Assembly (NCBI GenBank): GCA_963925805.1
Contig: CAWUSE010000022.1
Coordinates: forward strand, 62,001-126,000
Length of the DNA: 64,000 nt
Reading direction: 5' to 3'
From: UBA10347 sp905182135
GTDB lineage: Bacteria; Actinomycetota; Acidimicrobiia; Acidimicrobiales; UBA10347
This document shows positions 42,453-51,787 of this stretch, one piece after another. Under the pieces are notes generated by a model that did no database searches, had not been told where the DNA came from, and worked only from the letters and a program-made list of their open reading frames with translations. How positions within the stretch are numbered: position 1 is the first letter of the stretch; each line of letters opens with the position of its first letter. A program made the translations under genes and the position numbers.

Positions 42453-45023
42453 ATGGAAGCCCGTGATTTACGCAAAGCGTTTCGAGATTTTTTCGTCGAT
42501 AAGGGCCACACCCCCGTCGAGAGCGCAAGCTTGATTCCTCATGACCCGACCGTGATGTTCACGGTGGCAGGCATGGTGCCGTTCAAACCCTATTTCGTAG
42601 GTGAGGAGACGGCCCCGTATAAACGAGCGGTCAGCGTTCAGAAGTGCGTCCGAGCCGGCGGCAAGCACAACGACCTCGATGAAATCGGCCGCACCAAGCG
42701 CCACCTTACCTTCTTCGAAATGATGGGTAACTTCAGCTTCGGCGACTACTTCAAGACTGATGCCATCCCGTTCGCCTGGGAGTTCTCGACTGAAGTACTC
42801 GGTCTTGATCCGGATCTGCTTTGGGTCACGGTGCACACCACCGACGATGAGGCCGAAGCAATTTGGCGCGACGAAGTTGGCGTCCGCCCCGAGCGCATTC
42901 AACGGCTCGACGAGGACAACTATTGGAAGATGGCCGATACCGGACCGAACGGTCCATCGTCGGAGATCTTCATCGACAAAGGAGCAGCCTTTGGCGAAGA
43001 CGGCGGTCCCGCTCATGGTGGCGATGAACGATTCCTCGAGTTCTGGAACCTCGTCTTCATGCAGTATGAGACCAAGGAAGACGGCGAGAAAATTTTGCTG
43101 CCAGCTCCCAGCATCGATACCGGTGCGGGGCTTGAACGGATCTTGACGCTGCTGCAGGGTGTTGACTCGGTCTTCGAGATCGACGAGATGAAACGCCTGG
43201 TCGACAAGGCATGCGAACTGTCCGGCCTGGTGTACGGCAAGGACGAATCGCGCGATGTATCCGCTCGTATTTTGGCCGAGCACAGCCGGGCCATGACGTT
43301 CCTGATCAGCGATGGTGTGTTCCCGAACAACGAAGGGCGTGGCTACGTGCTTCGCCGAATAATGCGCCGCGCCATCCGCCACGCATACCTGCTTGGCGTC
43401 GATGATCTGATCACGCCTCGGTTAGTCGACGAAGTCGTCGCCATCATGGGAACCGACTATCCAGAGATCGTCGAAAACCATGAACTTGTGACCGGCGTGG
43501 TCGTGCGAGAGGAAGAGAGCTTCCGGCAGACCCTAAAGCAGGGTTCGATCATGCTCGACTCGGCACTTGACGATCTTGGGTCCGGGCAGAAGTTGTCCGG
43601 CGCGACTGCTTTCCAGCTGCACGACACCTATGGCTTTCCGCTCGAAGTCACCGAAGAGATCGCTGCTGAGCGTGACCTGGCTGTTGACACCGGTGAGTTT
43701 GAGACCCATATGTCAGGGCAGCGAGACCGCGCTCGTGCCGATCACAAAGCCAAGAGCGGTACCGGCGACGATGTTAGCGAGTTCGTTGTCATCGTCGACG
43801 AGCACGGCCCAACGGTGTTCACCGGTCGCGACGAATACGAATCAACCGCCACGGTGCTCGCAGTGACCGATGCTGGCATCGTGCTTGACCGCTCGCCTTT
43901 CTACGCCGCATCCGGTGGTCAGATCGGTGACACCGGCACGATTGTTGCGGGCGGCAACGAGATTCCTGTTACCGACACGAGTTACGTCGTACCAGGTCTG
44001 CACCTGCACCATGTCCGGGATCTGAGTGGTGTCAACGTTGGCGACAGCGTGACCGCACATATCGACAGCGAACGGCGCTGTGCCATCATGCGCAACCACA
44101 CAGGTACTCACCTGCTACACGCTGCACTTCGCGAGGTCCTTGGTGATCACGTAAAGCAGCAGGGGTCATGGGTCGGGCCTGACCGGCTTCGGTTCGACTT
44201 CAGCCATTACGACGCCGTCACGGCCGAGCAAATGGCACAGATCGAGGACTTCGTCAACGCCGAGGTCCTCGCAAACCATGACACCAGCCATATCGAGATG
44301 TCGATGGACGACGCTCGCGATAAGGGCGCTATTGCTTTCTTCGGCGACAAGTACGGCGACCTCGTGCGTGTTCTCGAGGCCGGACCCCAGTCGACTGAGC
44401 TTTGCGGCGGCACCCATGTGGGCCGTTTGGGCGACATCGGCCCGATGAAAATCGTGTCCGAAGGCTCGATCGGTTCGAGCGTGCGCCGGATTGAAGCGGT
44501 GACTGGTACCGGTCCGATCGAGCGCCTCCGCGAGGAAGAAGCTCGCATCGCTGAAACTGCTGAGGTGCTTGGTGTACCAATCCCCGAGGTCGTCGACGGA
44601 GCCCACAAACGGGTCGCCGAGATCAAGAACTTGCGCTCAGAGATTTCCGAATTACGTCGTCAGCTCGCCATTGGCCAATCGGGCGAACTTGCTGGCAAGG
44701 CCGTTGATGGCGTGGTCATAGAGCGGGTCGAAGGCCTTGACCGCGACGGTGTTCGGGAACTCGCTATTGCAATACGCGACACCGACGGCGTCGATGCCGT
44801 GGTGCTCGGCTGCGCACCTGAATCTGGTGGTGTGGTACTCGTTGCGGCTGCATCGGCTGAAGGGCCATTCAGCGCCGGCGACCTGATCGCCAATGCTGCC
44901 AAACACATCAAGGGCGGGGGAGGCAAAGGCGCTGACCTGGCTATTGCTGGAGGCAAGGACGCCGAAGGCTTAGACGCTGCGCTCGAAACTGCCCGCCAAG
45001 CCGCATCCTCGGTCCTTGCGTAA
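42453..45023 (+). CDS. alaS: Alanyl-tRNA synthetase
   Basis: An 856-residue class II synthetase with editing activity. The start is ATG 42453 (MEARDLRKAFRDFFVDKGHT), which matches the family N-terminus; the open frame upstream is antisense to the hydrolase gene. The catalytic core has HDPTVMFTVAGMVPFKPYF, KCVRAGGKHNDLDEIGRTKR and EFWNLVFMQY. The editing domain carries the zinc motif HTGTHLLHAAL (H-x3-H) and ELCGGTHVGRLGDIGPMKIV (Cys-x3-His). The C-terminal DHHA1 domain follows (AKHIKGGGGKGADLAIAGGK). It is followed after 72 bases by ruvX. Confidence 0.96.
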   Translation: MEARDLRKAFRDFFVDKGHTPVESASLIPHDPTVMFTVAGMVPFKPYFVGEETAPYKRAVSVQKCVRAGGKHNDLDEIGRTKRHLTFFEMMGNFSFGDYFKTDAIPFAWEFSTEVLGLDPDLLWVTVHTTDDEAEAIWRDEVGVRPERIQRLDEDNYWKMADTGPNGPSSEIFIDKGAAFGEDGGPAHGGDERFLEFWNLVFMQYETKEDGEKILLPAPSIDTGAGLERILTLLQGVDSVFEIDEMKRLVDKACELSGLVYGKDESRDVSARILAEHSRAMTFLISDGVFPNNEGRGYVLRRIMRRAIRHAYLLGVDDLITPRLVDEVVAIMGTDYPEIVENHELVTGVVVREEESFRQTLKQGSIMLDSALDDLGSGQKLSGATAFQLHDTYGFPLEVTEEIAAERDLAVDTGEFETHMSGQRDRARADHKAKSGTGDDVSEFVVIVDEHGPTVFTGRDEYESTATVLAVTDAGIVLDRSPFYAASGGQIGDTGTIVAGGNEIPVTDTSYVVPGLHLHHVRDLSGVNVGDSVTAHIDSERRCAIMRNHTGTHLLHAALREVLGDHVKQQGSWVGPDRLRFDFSHYDAVTAEQMAQIEDFVNAEVLANHDTSHIEMSMDDARDKGAIAFFGDKYGDLVRVLEAGPQSTELCGGTHVGRLGDIGPMKIVSEGSIGSSVRRIEAVTGTGPIERLREEEARIAETAEVLGVPIPEVVDGAHKRVAEIKNLRSEISELRRQLAIGQSGELAGKAVDGVVIERVEGLDRDGVRELAIAIRDTDGVDAVVLGCAPESGGVVLVAAASAEGPFSAGDLIANAAKHIKGGGGKGADLAIAGGKDAEGLDAALETARQAASSVLA

Positions 45024-45095
45024 CCCGCCGCTCGGCCATGCCGGTTCTTGCGAGATGAGCGCTAACGCACAGACCCTCGATACGGGCTGTGCACG

Positions 45096-45566
45096 ATGAG
45101 CAACGATGCCGCCTCTGAGGACTCTGCCCGCCAAGACCATGGCAGGGTCATCGGTGTCGACCTTGGTGACGCTCGTGTTGGCATAGCGCTCAGCAATCCG
45201 GACCGGACGTTAGCCAGCCCGCTCGAGGTCATCAAGCGCACCGGGAACCTCTATCGAGACATCGCCAAAATTGTGGACGAATGGGAGGCAACTATGGTGG
45301 TAGTTGGGCTCCCGTTGTCGCTCGATGGGTCGGTCGGGCCGGCTGCCAAGAAGGCCCTGGCCGAAGTGGAACGCATGGGTGCACCCCTGCGGGTACCCAT
45401 CGAGACCTACGATGAGCGACTGACAACCGTCACCGCCGAACGCCTGATGACCGATGCTGGGCTCGACAGCCGAAACCAGCGCAAAGTCGTCGACAAGATC
45501 GCCGCTGCGATCATGCTGCAAGCGTGGCTCGACCGCCAGGCACACATTCACAGCGAACATGACTGA
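45096..45566 (+). CDS. ruvX: Putative pre-16S rRNA nuclease / Holliday junction resolvase-like RuvX (YqgF)
   Basis: A 156-residue RNase H-fold protein of the YqgF family. The acidic sites are in IGVDLGDARVGIALSNPD (Asp), VVGLPLSLDGSVGPAAKKAL, ETYDERLTTVTAERLM (Asp-Glu) and the C-terminal KVVDKIAAAIMLQAWLD. E. coli YqgF trims the 5' end of 16S rRNA; other members cut branched DNA. The alaS-ruvX-mltG order is characteristic of actinobacteria and firmicutes. The next gene starts inside its last eight bases. Confidence 0.92.
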   Translation: MSNDAASEDSARQDHGRVIGVDLGDARVGIALSNPDRTLASPLEVIKRTGNLYRDIAKIVDEWEATMVVVGLPLSLDGSVGPAAKKALAEVERMGAPLRVPIETYDERLTTVTAERLMTDAGLDSRNQRKVVDKIAAAIMLQAWLDRQAHIHSEHD

Positions 45567-46887
45567 ACTGACCACAACTAATCCGGGCACAGGCTCTCCT
45601 GGTGGCACCCAGCCCAGCGACGCCATTCAGGGTACGAACCCGGACTTTGACCCCATGCTAGGCATCGGCCAGCAGGCGACTGCTGGCGACGCTGCTGCGA
45701 CGGCGTCTGGGTTTGGCCCGCTTTCACCTGGCTTCCAGGATCCCAACTACGACCCCGAGGAATGGGAACGGTTACCACGGCGCACGTCTTTCGCCTTCCG
45801 TCTAGGCGTGATAGCGATGATCATCTTGCTGGGTGGGGCATTCCTGTATTCCCGAGCGAACTCGTGGCTCGACGACCAAATCGACCCTCCAGGCCTTCAG
45901 GGAGATCGCTTGGTTCTCGAGGTCCCTTCGGGCGCGACCGGCAGTGACGTCATGCGCATCCTGGCTGATGCAGGTGTCATCTCGAATTCCACAGTTGCTC
46001 AGTACTGGATTCGGGCGAACGACGTAGGCGAATTTCAGGCAGGTGAATACGAATTTCGCGAGAACAGTTCGTTTGACGAAGCTGTGGAGGTGCTGAACTC
46101 TGGGCCGCTTCCGGCGGTCTTCAAACGGCTGACACTGCCCGAAGGCCTCTGGAGCGGCGACATGCGCAACGTGATGTTGGACAATCTGGCGTTGCTAGAT
46201 CCGTTCGAACTGGACGAGGCAATGAACAACGGCATCATTCGCAGTCAGTTTCAACCAACTACCGTTTCCTCGATTGAGGGACTCATGTTCCCTGCGACCT
46301 ATCAGATCAGTGAAGATGAGTCCTCGAGCGAACGGGCCATGGTTCAACGTCTCGTCAACACCATGGATACGGTGGTCATCGAGCTTGGACTGGACCAAGG
46401 CTTACGGCTCGACAACGGACTCGAACTATCGCCGTACGAGCTCATGATTGTCGCTTCGATGATCGAAGAAGAAGCCAAGCTCGACGAGGATCGAGCCAAG
46501 ATCGCTCGAGTCATCTACAACCGTCTGATGGATGGTGAGGCGCTTGGTATCGACGCCACCACGATCTATGGCGTGCACCTGGAACGGTGCGCTCAGGATG
46601 TCAGGTGTTCGAACCCAAGCACCGGTTTCAGCTGGTACGACACCGAGTTGTTCCAGTCGCAACTTGATGACGCTACCGACCCATACAACTCCCGCATCGT
46701 GCCTGGACTGCCGCCAACGCCAATCTCATCGCCCGGCCGAGCATCGCTGAGCGCTGCGCTCAATCCTGAACCCGGCCCGTGGAAGTGGTATGTGCTGGTC
46801 GACACCGACGGTCAGCATTTCTTCACCGACAGCTTCGCCGAGTTCGAGCAAGCAGCGGCCGAAGCCCGGGCTAACGGCGTCTTCTGA
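45559..46887 (+). CDS. mltG: Endolytic murein transglycosylase MltG
   Basis: A 442-residue single-pass membrane protein (YceG family) that cleaves nascent glycan strands. An acidic/Gly-rich cytoplasmic N-terminus of about 75 residues precedes one helix at about 78-100 (FRLGVIAMIILLGGAFLYSR). A LysM-like subdomain follows (LVLEVPSGATGSDVMRILAD). The catalytic domain contains YELMIVASMIEEEAKLDEDR with the catalytic Glu, then KIARVIYNRLMDGEALGIDA and NSRIVPGLPPTPISSPGRAS. The start is ATG 45559, overlapping the ruvX stop. Followed after 3 bases by aroE. Confidence 0.93.
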   Translation: MTELTTTNPGTGSPGGTQPSDAIQGTNPDFDPMLGIGQQATAGDAAATASGFGPLSPGFQDPNYDPEEWERLPRRTSFAFRLGVIAMIILLGGAFLYSRANSWLDDQIDPPGLQGDRLVLEVPSGATGSDVMRILADAGVISNSTVAQYWIRANDVGEFQAGEYEFRENSSFDEAVEVLNSGPLPAVFKRLTLPEGLWSGDMRNVMLDNLALLDPFELDEAMNNGIIRSQFQPTTVSSIEGLMFPATYQISEDESSSERAMVQRLVNTMDTVVIELGLDQGLRLDNGLELSPYELMIVASMIEEEAKLDEDRAKIARVIYNRLMDGEALGIDATTIYGVHLERCAQDVRCSNPSTGFSWYDTELFQSQLDDATDPYNSRIVPGLPPTPISSPGRASLSAALNPEPGPWKWYVLVDTDGQHFFTDSFAEFEQAAAEARANGVF

Positions 46888-46890
46888 TCT

Positions 46891-47733
46891 ATGACATTGA
46901 CCGTTACTGCAGCGACTCGAATGGCGGCGGTGATTGGCGACCCGATTCGTCATTCGATGTCGCCAATTATCCATAACGCGGCGTTTGCTGCATGCGGGGT
47001 CGACGGCGTGTACGTGGCGTTAGCCGTTGCTGATGGCTGCGCGCCACAGGCGGTTGATGCGATGCGGAGCTTTGATTGGTTGGGGCTTTCGGTCACCATG
47101 CCGCACAAGCAGTCTGTTATGGCAGCCTGCGACGAACTTACGCCGAGAGCTCACCTGCTCGGCGCGGTTAACTGCGTGTTCTGGCGCGACGGCAAGATCA
47201 TGGGCGACAGCACAGACGGCGAAGGATATGTGCGTGGCCTCCAGGCGGACCTTGGTGTCTCGGCCCAAGGCCTGCATTGTGTGCTGGTTGGCGCTGGGGG
47301 AGCAGCGGGCGCGGTCGCTCGCAGCCTGGCTGACAATGGAGCATCCTCGGTGGCGATTGTGAATCGCACTGTTGCAAAGGCTGAGGCGGTCGCATCATTG
47401 GCAGGTGTTGCTGGTCGAGTTGGATCGATGGACGATCTAGCATCGGCAGATCTCGTGATAAATGCCACCCCGATCGGAATGGGATCTACTGATTTGACAG
47501 ATGCTGTGCCGTTTGATGTGTCGTTGCTAAGGTCCGACGCCGTGGTCAGCGATCTGATCTATCACCCAGTAGAAACCCTGCTGCTTTCCCACGCCAGGTC
47601 CCGAGGTCTTCGCTCACAGAACGGCCTTCCGATGCTTGTGCACCAGGCAGCGGTGGCGTTCGAGCATTGGACGGGTGTCGCCGCACCCGTTGATGTAATG
47701 ACCGCAGCCGTCAGCGCCAACCTGAAGAAGTAA
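46891..47733 (+). CDS. aroE: Shikimate dehydrogenase
   Basis: A 280-residue NADPH-dependent enzyme that reduces 3-dehydroshikimate. GDPIRHSMSPIIHNAAF is the shikimate-binding signature, and LSVTMPHKQSVMAACDEL contains the catalytic Lys (VTxPxK). The asparagine-aspartate pair is seen in LLGAVNCVFW and GDSTDGEGYVRGL. The nucleotide site is VLVGAGGAAGAVARSLADNG. It lies between mltG and aroB, so two shikimate-pathway steps are adjacent; aroC and aroK are not in this stretch. Confidence 0.93.
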   Translation: MTLTVTAATRMAAVIGDPIRHSMSPIIHNAAFAACGVDGVYVALAVADGCAPQAVDAMRSFDWLGLSVTMPHKQSVMAACDELTPRAHLLGAVNCVFWRDGKIMGDSTDGEGYVRGLQADLGVSAQGLHCVLVGAGGAAGAVARSLADNGASSVAIVNRTVAKAEAVASLAGVAGRVGSMDDLASADLVINATPIGMGSTDLTDAVPFDVSLLRSDAVVSDLIYHPVETLLLSHARSRGLRSQNGLPMLVHQAAVAFEHWTGVAAPVDVMTAAVSANLKK

Positions 47734-47822
47734 GACGCCCGGACTGTCGGAGCGTTCTCTGTCCGGTGGTTGGGTTAGGAAAAGCGAGTACGCGGGCCCG
47801 GTAGGCGTCGTAGTATTGCGAC

Positions 47823-48824
47823 GTGATTATTGTTCCGGTCGAGTTGGCCGATCGCAGTTACAGCGTTGTCGTCGGCGATGGGGCCGTCAGCGAGCTTGGC
47901 TCGTTGGTCCCTGCCAAGGCCCGTCGCGCTGCCATCGTGACCCAGACAAGTATTCCTGTTCATGTCGAAACTGGTATCGAGCAGAAGACCTTCGTCATTG
48001 GCGAGGGTGAAGTACATAAGACTCTGTCGACGGTCGAAACGCTTTGCCGTGGTTTCGCCGAGTGGGGTATGACCCGCAACGACATAGTGGTTGGTGTCGG
48101 CGGCGGCATCGTGACCGATGTAGCTGGCTTCGTTGCGTCGGTGTATCACCGGGGAATCGCAGCGTTGTACGTGTCTACGACCTTGCTCGGTCAAGTAGAT
48201 GCGGCCGTTGGCGGGAAGACCGGTGTAAACCTTCCCCAAGGCAAGAACCTGGTCGGCGCCTTCTGGCAGCCAAGCGGCGTGATCTGTGACACGGCCACTC
48301 TTGCGACGTTGCCAGAACGAGAATTTCGAGCGGGCCTAGGCGAGATTGCCAAGTATCACTTCCTAGGCGGCGGTCAGTTGGACGCCGAAGATCTGCCTGA
48401 ACGAGTCGCTGCCTGCGTGCGCATCAAGGCAGCCGTTGTCGCCGAAGATGAACGCGAAGGCGGACGTCGTGCCATTTTGAACTACGGCCACACTTTGGCC
48501 CATGCGCTTGAAGTTGAAGGCGGCTTTGACCTACGCCATGGCGAGGCCGTCGCCATCGGCGTTATCTACGCCGCCGAAGTAGCCAGACGTCTCGGCCGCA
48601 TTGATGATGCAGCGGTGGCAGAACACCGTCGAGTTATCGCTGAATACGGCCTGAAGAATACTCTTCCCTTGGGTACCAATCACGACCGGGTGCTTGAACT
48701 TTTCTCGCGCGACAAAAAGGCTTTGGACGACGTGACGATGGTGCTCGATGGTCCAAGGGGGGTCGAGACCGTGGTCGGTCCTGACCCGGTGGCGCTTCGC
48801 GATGCGCTCGACGCGATGTCATGA
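47823..48824 (+). CDS. aroB: 3-dehydroquinate synthase
   Basis: A 333-residue NAD-dependent enzyme that cyclises DAHP to 3-dehydroquinate. The NAD-binding run is IVVGVGGGIVTDVAGFVAS; the active-site segments are STTLLGQVDAAVGGKTGVNL and KNLVGAFWQPSGVICD. Zinc ligands are in GLGEIAKYHFLG (Glu), NYGHTLAHALE (His) and RHGEAVAIGVIYA (His). It is a little shorter than E. coli AroB, mostly at the N-terminus. It starts at GTG 47823, about 90 bases after aroE; a weak inverted repeat (CCGGAC at 47739, GTCCGG at 47761) lies between them. Confidence 0.94.
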   Translation: MIIVPVELADRSYSVVVGDGAVSELGSLVPAKARRAAIVTQTSIPVHVETGIEQKTFVIGEGEVHKTLSTVETLCRGFAEWGMTRNDIVVGVGGGIVTDVAGFVASVYHRGIAALYVSTTLLGQVDAAVGGKTGVNLPQGKNLVGAFWQPSGVICDTATLATLPEREFRAGLGEIAKYHFLGGGQLDAEDLPERVAACVRIKAAVVAEDEREGGRRAILNYGHTLAHALEVEGGFDLRHGEAVAIGVIYAAEVARRLGRIDDAAVAEHRRVIAEYGLKNTLPLGTNHDRVLELFSRDKKALDDVTMVLDGPRGVETVVGPDPVALRDALDAMS

Positions 48825-48834
48825 CTGAGCCGAC

Positions 48835-49941
48835 GTGAGTCACCCGGAACTGCCACCAATCGATGTTGGCGACCGTGAACAGCGGGTCTCCCAGGCGCTG
48901 GGCATGCACGACGTCGACGCCCTGCTCATTACATCGCCGACCAACATTCGCTGGCTGACTGGATTCGCTGGGTCGGCTGGCACCGTGCTGGTCCACGACG
49001 GCGAGATCACCTTGTTCACCGACAGTCGTTATACCGATCGGGCACCGGGCGAGCTTGCTGATGTCGCAAGTAGCGCTGACATCGTGATTGCGAGAGCAAC
49101 ACTTGGCGCCGAGGTCCGCGAGCTCGCCGGTCGCGCCGAGGTTGTTGGACTCGAAGCAGACCATGTCACATGGGCCCAGCAGCAACTGATTGAGCAAGAC
49201 TGGCTGCCTAAGCAAACGCTCGTGCCGACTTCAGCACTGGTCGACGGGCTTAGGTCGCGCAAAGACGACGCCGAAATTGCTCGTATCCAAGCGGCGGCTG
49301 GCATCGTCGACATAGCGCTCGCCAAAGTGTCACCCCTATTGGCCGAACGCTTGACCGAGCGCGACTTTGCCAGGGAGCTGAACGCTGCCATTAGATCTGG
49401 TGGGGCTGACGATCTTGGTTTCGACACGATCGTGGCTTCGGGCCCGAACGGTGCAATCCCTCACCATTCGCCCACCGGCCGGGTCATCGAGGCAGGTGAC
49501 CTGGTCATCGTCGACGTCGGCGCCATGGTCCAGGGTTATCGGAGCGATATGACCCGCACGTTCTGTGTGGGTGCCATGACCAGTCACCAGCGTCGGCATT
49601 ACGAGACGGTCATCGCGGCACAACAAGCAGGCGTCGAAGCAATGGTTGATGGAGCTGGCACGGCACAGGTCGACGCCGCAGCTCGGGCTGTTATCGAGGA
49701 TGCCGGTTGGGGAGATCAGTTCACCCACGGCACCGGTCACGGCATCGGTCTCGACGTTCACGAGCTACCCCGGGTTGCCAAGGGTGTGCCTGACATCTAC
49801 GAAATCGGCACCGTGGCCACGGTTGAACCCGGTGTCTATTTACGAGGTGACGCAGGCGTTCGTATCGAGGACACGTGTGTGGTCACGGCCAATGGTGCCC
49901 GTCGGCTGACGGGCGCTCCTAAAGCACCTGAAATAGTCTGA
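48835..49941 (+). CDS. M24-family Xaa-Pro aminopeptidase
   Basis: A 368-residue creatinase-fold peptidase. The N-terminal domain (about 1-125) includes ITSPTNIRWLTGFAGSAGTV and LFTDSRYTDRA. The C-terminal pita-bread domain carries all five metal ligands: two Asp in VIVDVGAMVQGYRSDMTRTF, His in HGTGHGIGLDVHE, Glu in ATVEPGVYL and Glu in VRIEDTCVV. It probably cleaves N-terminal residues before proline in cytoplasmic peptides. It starts at GTG 48835, and the common actinobacterial order aroB - pepQ/pepP - efp - nusB is kept. Confidence 0.9.
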   Translation: MSHPELPPIDVGDREQRVSQALGMHDVDALLITSPTNIRWLTGFAGSAGTVLVHDGEITLFTDSRYTDRAPGELADVASSADIVIARATLGAEVRELAGRAEVVGLEADHVTWAQQQLIEQDWLPKQTLVPTSALVDGLRSRKDDAEIARIQAAAGIVDIALAKVSPLLAERLTERDFARELNAAIRSGGADDLGFDTIVASGPNGAIPHHSPTGRVIEAGDLVIVDVGAMVQGYRSDMTRTFCVGAMTSHQRRHYETVIAAQQAGVEAMVDGAGTAQVDAAARAVIEDAGWGDQFTHGTGHGIGLDVHELPRVAKGVPDIYEIGTVATVEPGVYLRGDAGVRIEDTCVVTANGARRLTGAPKAPEIV

Positions 49942-50080
49942 AGTGGTTCTCTAACTCTCGACTTCAAAGCCGACGAATGCCTCGGCGTGCTCGTCCCAGA
50001 GCGCCTGCTCGACGACAGTACCTGAAATGGGGATGTGAGGCCGCCCTTCGAATGGGTTCGTCGCCGTTAGTCTGTTGGCC

Positions 50081-50644
50081 ATGGCAGTTGTCTCGACCAA
50101 TGATCTTAAGACGGGAATGACACTCGAAATCGAACACAACCTGTTTCAGGTTGTCGATTTCCAGCACGTCAAGCCGGGCAAGGGTCCTGCTTTCGTTCGT
50201 AGCACACTGCGTAATTCTCGGACAGGGGCCGTGATAGATCGGACCTTCCGCGCAGGCGAAAAGCTCGAGCGAGCGATGATCGACAAGCGAGAGATGCAGT
50301 ACCTGTACAACGACGGTACCTCGTATGTTTTCATGGACACTTCGAGCTATGACCAGATGGAAGTCATGCCTGCGTCATTGGGCGACGCAGCCAATTATTT
50401 GATCGAGACAGCGAATGCCGTGATGCTTATGCATGGCACTGAGATCATCGGCGTTGACTTGCCGTCAAGCGTCGAACTCACGATCACTGAAACCGAGCCA
50501 GGAATCCAGGGAGACCGGGTGTCCGGTGCCTCTAAGCCTGCAACAGTCGAGACGGGTCTTGTCGTCCAGGTTCCTCTGTTCATCGAGCAGGGTGAACGCA
50601 TCAAGGTGGATACTCGCAATGGCGAGTACAGCGGCCGAGCCTGA
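50081..50644 (+). CDS. efp: Elongation factor P
   Basis: A 187-residue three-domain translation factor that relieves stalling at polyproline. Domain I contains EIEHNLFQVVDFQHVKPGKG, with the Lys at the tip of the loop (PGKGPAF) where modification occurs in other bacteria. The C-terminal signature (ETEPGIQGDRVSGASKPATV) is well conserved. The start is ATG 50081; an in-frame TTG lies two codons earlier. The nusB start lies 26 bases before its stop. Confidence 0.95.
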   Translation: MAVVSTNDLKTGMTLEIEHNLFQVVDFQHVKPGKGPAFVRSTLRNSRTGAVIDRTFRAGEKLERAMIDKREMQYLYNDGTSYVFMDTSSYDQMEVMPASLGDAANYLIETANAVMLMHGTEIIGVDLPSSVELTITETEPGIQGDRVSGASKPATVETGLVVQVPLFIEQGERIKVDTRNGEYSGRA

Positions 50645-51062
50645 CGTGGCCGATGTTGCCTCATTAGGTCCAGGTCGGCGGGAGGCGCGCGAGCGTGCGC
50701 TTGAGTTGTTATACGAGAGCGAAGCCCGCGAGCTGACCGCAGAACAGTTGTTTGACGGGTTGCTGCTGGCCCCGAATGCCTACACGACGGCCATCGTCGA
50801 AGGTGTCGAGGCACAACGTGTCGAGATCGACCAGATGATCGATGAGTACGCGCAAGGATGGACTGTCGATCGGCTCCCGAATGTGGATCGCGCCATCCTG
50901 CGAGTTGCTGTATGGGAATTGATCGCTCAACCCGACGTTCCTCCAGCGGTCGTCATGGACGAGGCCGTCGAACTGGCCAAAGAGTATTCGACTGAAAAAT
51001 CATCCAGTTTCGTCAATGGCGTGCTCGATTCGATCGCTAACCAGGTGCGCCCCGCATCCTGA
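50619..51062 (+). CDS. nusB: Transcription antitermination factor NusB
   Basis: An all-helical protein of about 147 residues that binds boxA RNA with NusE in rRNA antitermination. Conserved parts are RREARERALELLYESEAREL, DRLPNVDRAILRVAVWELIA and AVVMDEAVELAKEYSTEKSS followed by FVNGVLDSIA. I start it at ATG 50619, inside the end of efp, because AAGGTGG lies at the right distance; GTG 50646, just after the efp stop, is an alternative and would remove nine residues. Confidence 0.92.
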   Translation: MASTAAEPDVADVASLGPGRREARERALELLYESEARELTAEQLFDGLLLAPNAYTTAIVEGVEAQRVEIDQMIDEYAQGWTVDRLPNVDRAILRVAVWELIAQPDVPPAVVMDEAVELAKEYSTEKSSSFVNGVLDSIANQVRPAS

Positions 51063-51154
51063 AGCCATCAAACACCTTCGCCCAGAGGGACCGTCGAGTA
51101 CACAAGTCTGAAAGAGTTTCAGCGAAGAGGGTTACGACGAACCGAAAGCTCGAC

Positions 51155-51171
51155 TACCCCGCATTGGGGTA
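51155..51171 (+). terminator. Small hairpin after nusB
   Basis: TACCCC-GCATT-GGGGTA forms a perfect 6-bp stem with a 5-base loop, about 90 bases after nusB and 28 before the acetyltransferase gene. No T-run follows. It may mark the end of the efp-nusB transcript or sit in the leader of the next gene. Confidence 0.3.
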
Positions 51172-51198
51172 ACGGGAAGTGCACGAAGGCCGCTCATC

Positions 51199-51717
51199 AT
51201 GGAGCTATTGACCACGCCGACCTTGGCTATTGATGGGGGCGAGCTTCGCGCCTGGAGCGAGACCGATATCGATGTGTTGGTGAGCGCCTGGGGTGATCCA
51301 GATATCGCGTTGTGGAACCCGGTGCCTCCAGAGCCAAGCGTCGCCACGGCTCGACGGTGGATTTCTGGGGTCGCTGATCGGACAGCTCAGCGGCTGTCGA
51401 TCGACTGGGTAATCGATGTGCCGAGTGCCGGAGGGGTTGTTGGCGAGGTGGGCTTGTCCAGTTTCAACCCGGCACATAAGGGCGCCATTATTGGTTACTG
51501 GCTGCTGCCGGCCGGTCGCGGTAAGGGACTTGCGACGGCAGCTGTCGCTGCGATTAGTGAGTGGGCACACGTCACGGTGGGTCTGGAAGCAATCGTGGCT
51601 CGATGTCACCCAAGTAACCCGGCTTCTGATGCCGTTGTGGCTCGTGTTGGCTACGTCAATGAGCGCTCGGACTCAACCGGGCATGATCTCTGGATTAGTC
51701 GTACGCGTGGGACCTGA
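51199..51717 (+). CDS. GNAT-family N-acetyltransferase (RimJ/RimL type)
   Basis: A 172-residue acetyl-CoA-dependent transferase. The N-terminal strands LRAWSETDIDVLVSAWGDPD and WNPVPPEPSVATARRWISGV match the RimJ/RimL group. The acetyl-CoA loop is GYWLLPAGRGKGLATAAVAA (R/Q-x2-G-x-G/A form), and the C-terminal ARCHPSNPASDAVVARVGYV is also typical. The substrate is unknown; members acetylate ribosomal protein N-termini or small molecules. It is immediately upstream of the pyr leader, but its link with pyrimidine metabolism is only by position. Confidence 0.85.
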   Translation: MELLTTPTLAIDGGELRAWSETDIDVLVSAWGDPDIALWNPVPPEPSVATARRWISGVADRTAQRLSIDWVIDVPSAGGVVGEVGLSSFNPAHKGAIIGYWLLPAGRGKGLATAAVAAISEWAHVTVGLEAIVARCHPSNPASDAVVARVGYVNERSDSTGHDLWISRTRGT

Positions 51718-51737
51718 CTGCTGCTAGCTTTCAAGTT

Positions 51738-51779
51738 TGACCGTGAAGAGGGTCCCGAGAGGCCCAAACGGACAGGAGG
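51738..51779 (+). promoter_or_regulatory. PyrR-binding hairpin over the pyrR ribosome-binding site
   Basis: The leader contains GGTCCCGAGAGGCCC, which fits 12 of 14 positions of the PyrR-binding consensus ARUCCNGNGAGGYU. It sits in the right structure. The lower stem pairs TGACCGT (51738-51744) with ACGGACA (51768-51774), with one mismatch. A purine internal loop (GAAGA/AA) follows, then an upper stem GGG-CC/GG-CCC closed by the CGAGA loop. The last paired base, A51774, is the first base of AGGAGG, the ribosome-binding site of pyrR (ATG 51788). PyrR bound with UMP should therefore hide it. No terminator/antiterminator pair is seen, which points to translational control, as reported for mycobacteria. 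Confidence 0.85.
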
Positions 51780-51787
51780 AACGCTCT

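Noticed and set aside
49951..50082. A 43-codon reverse-strand frame (MANRLTATNPFEGRPHIPIS ...) sharing the CCATGG start region with efp
   Set aside because: Codon content is gene-like, but the transcript would have to start inside efp, no ribosome-binding site is visible, and no family is recognised.
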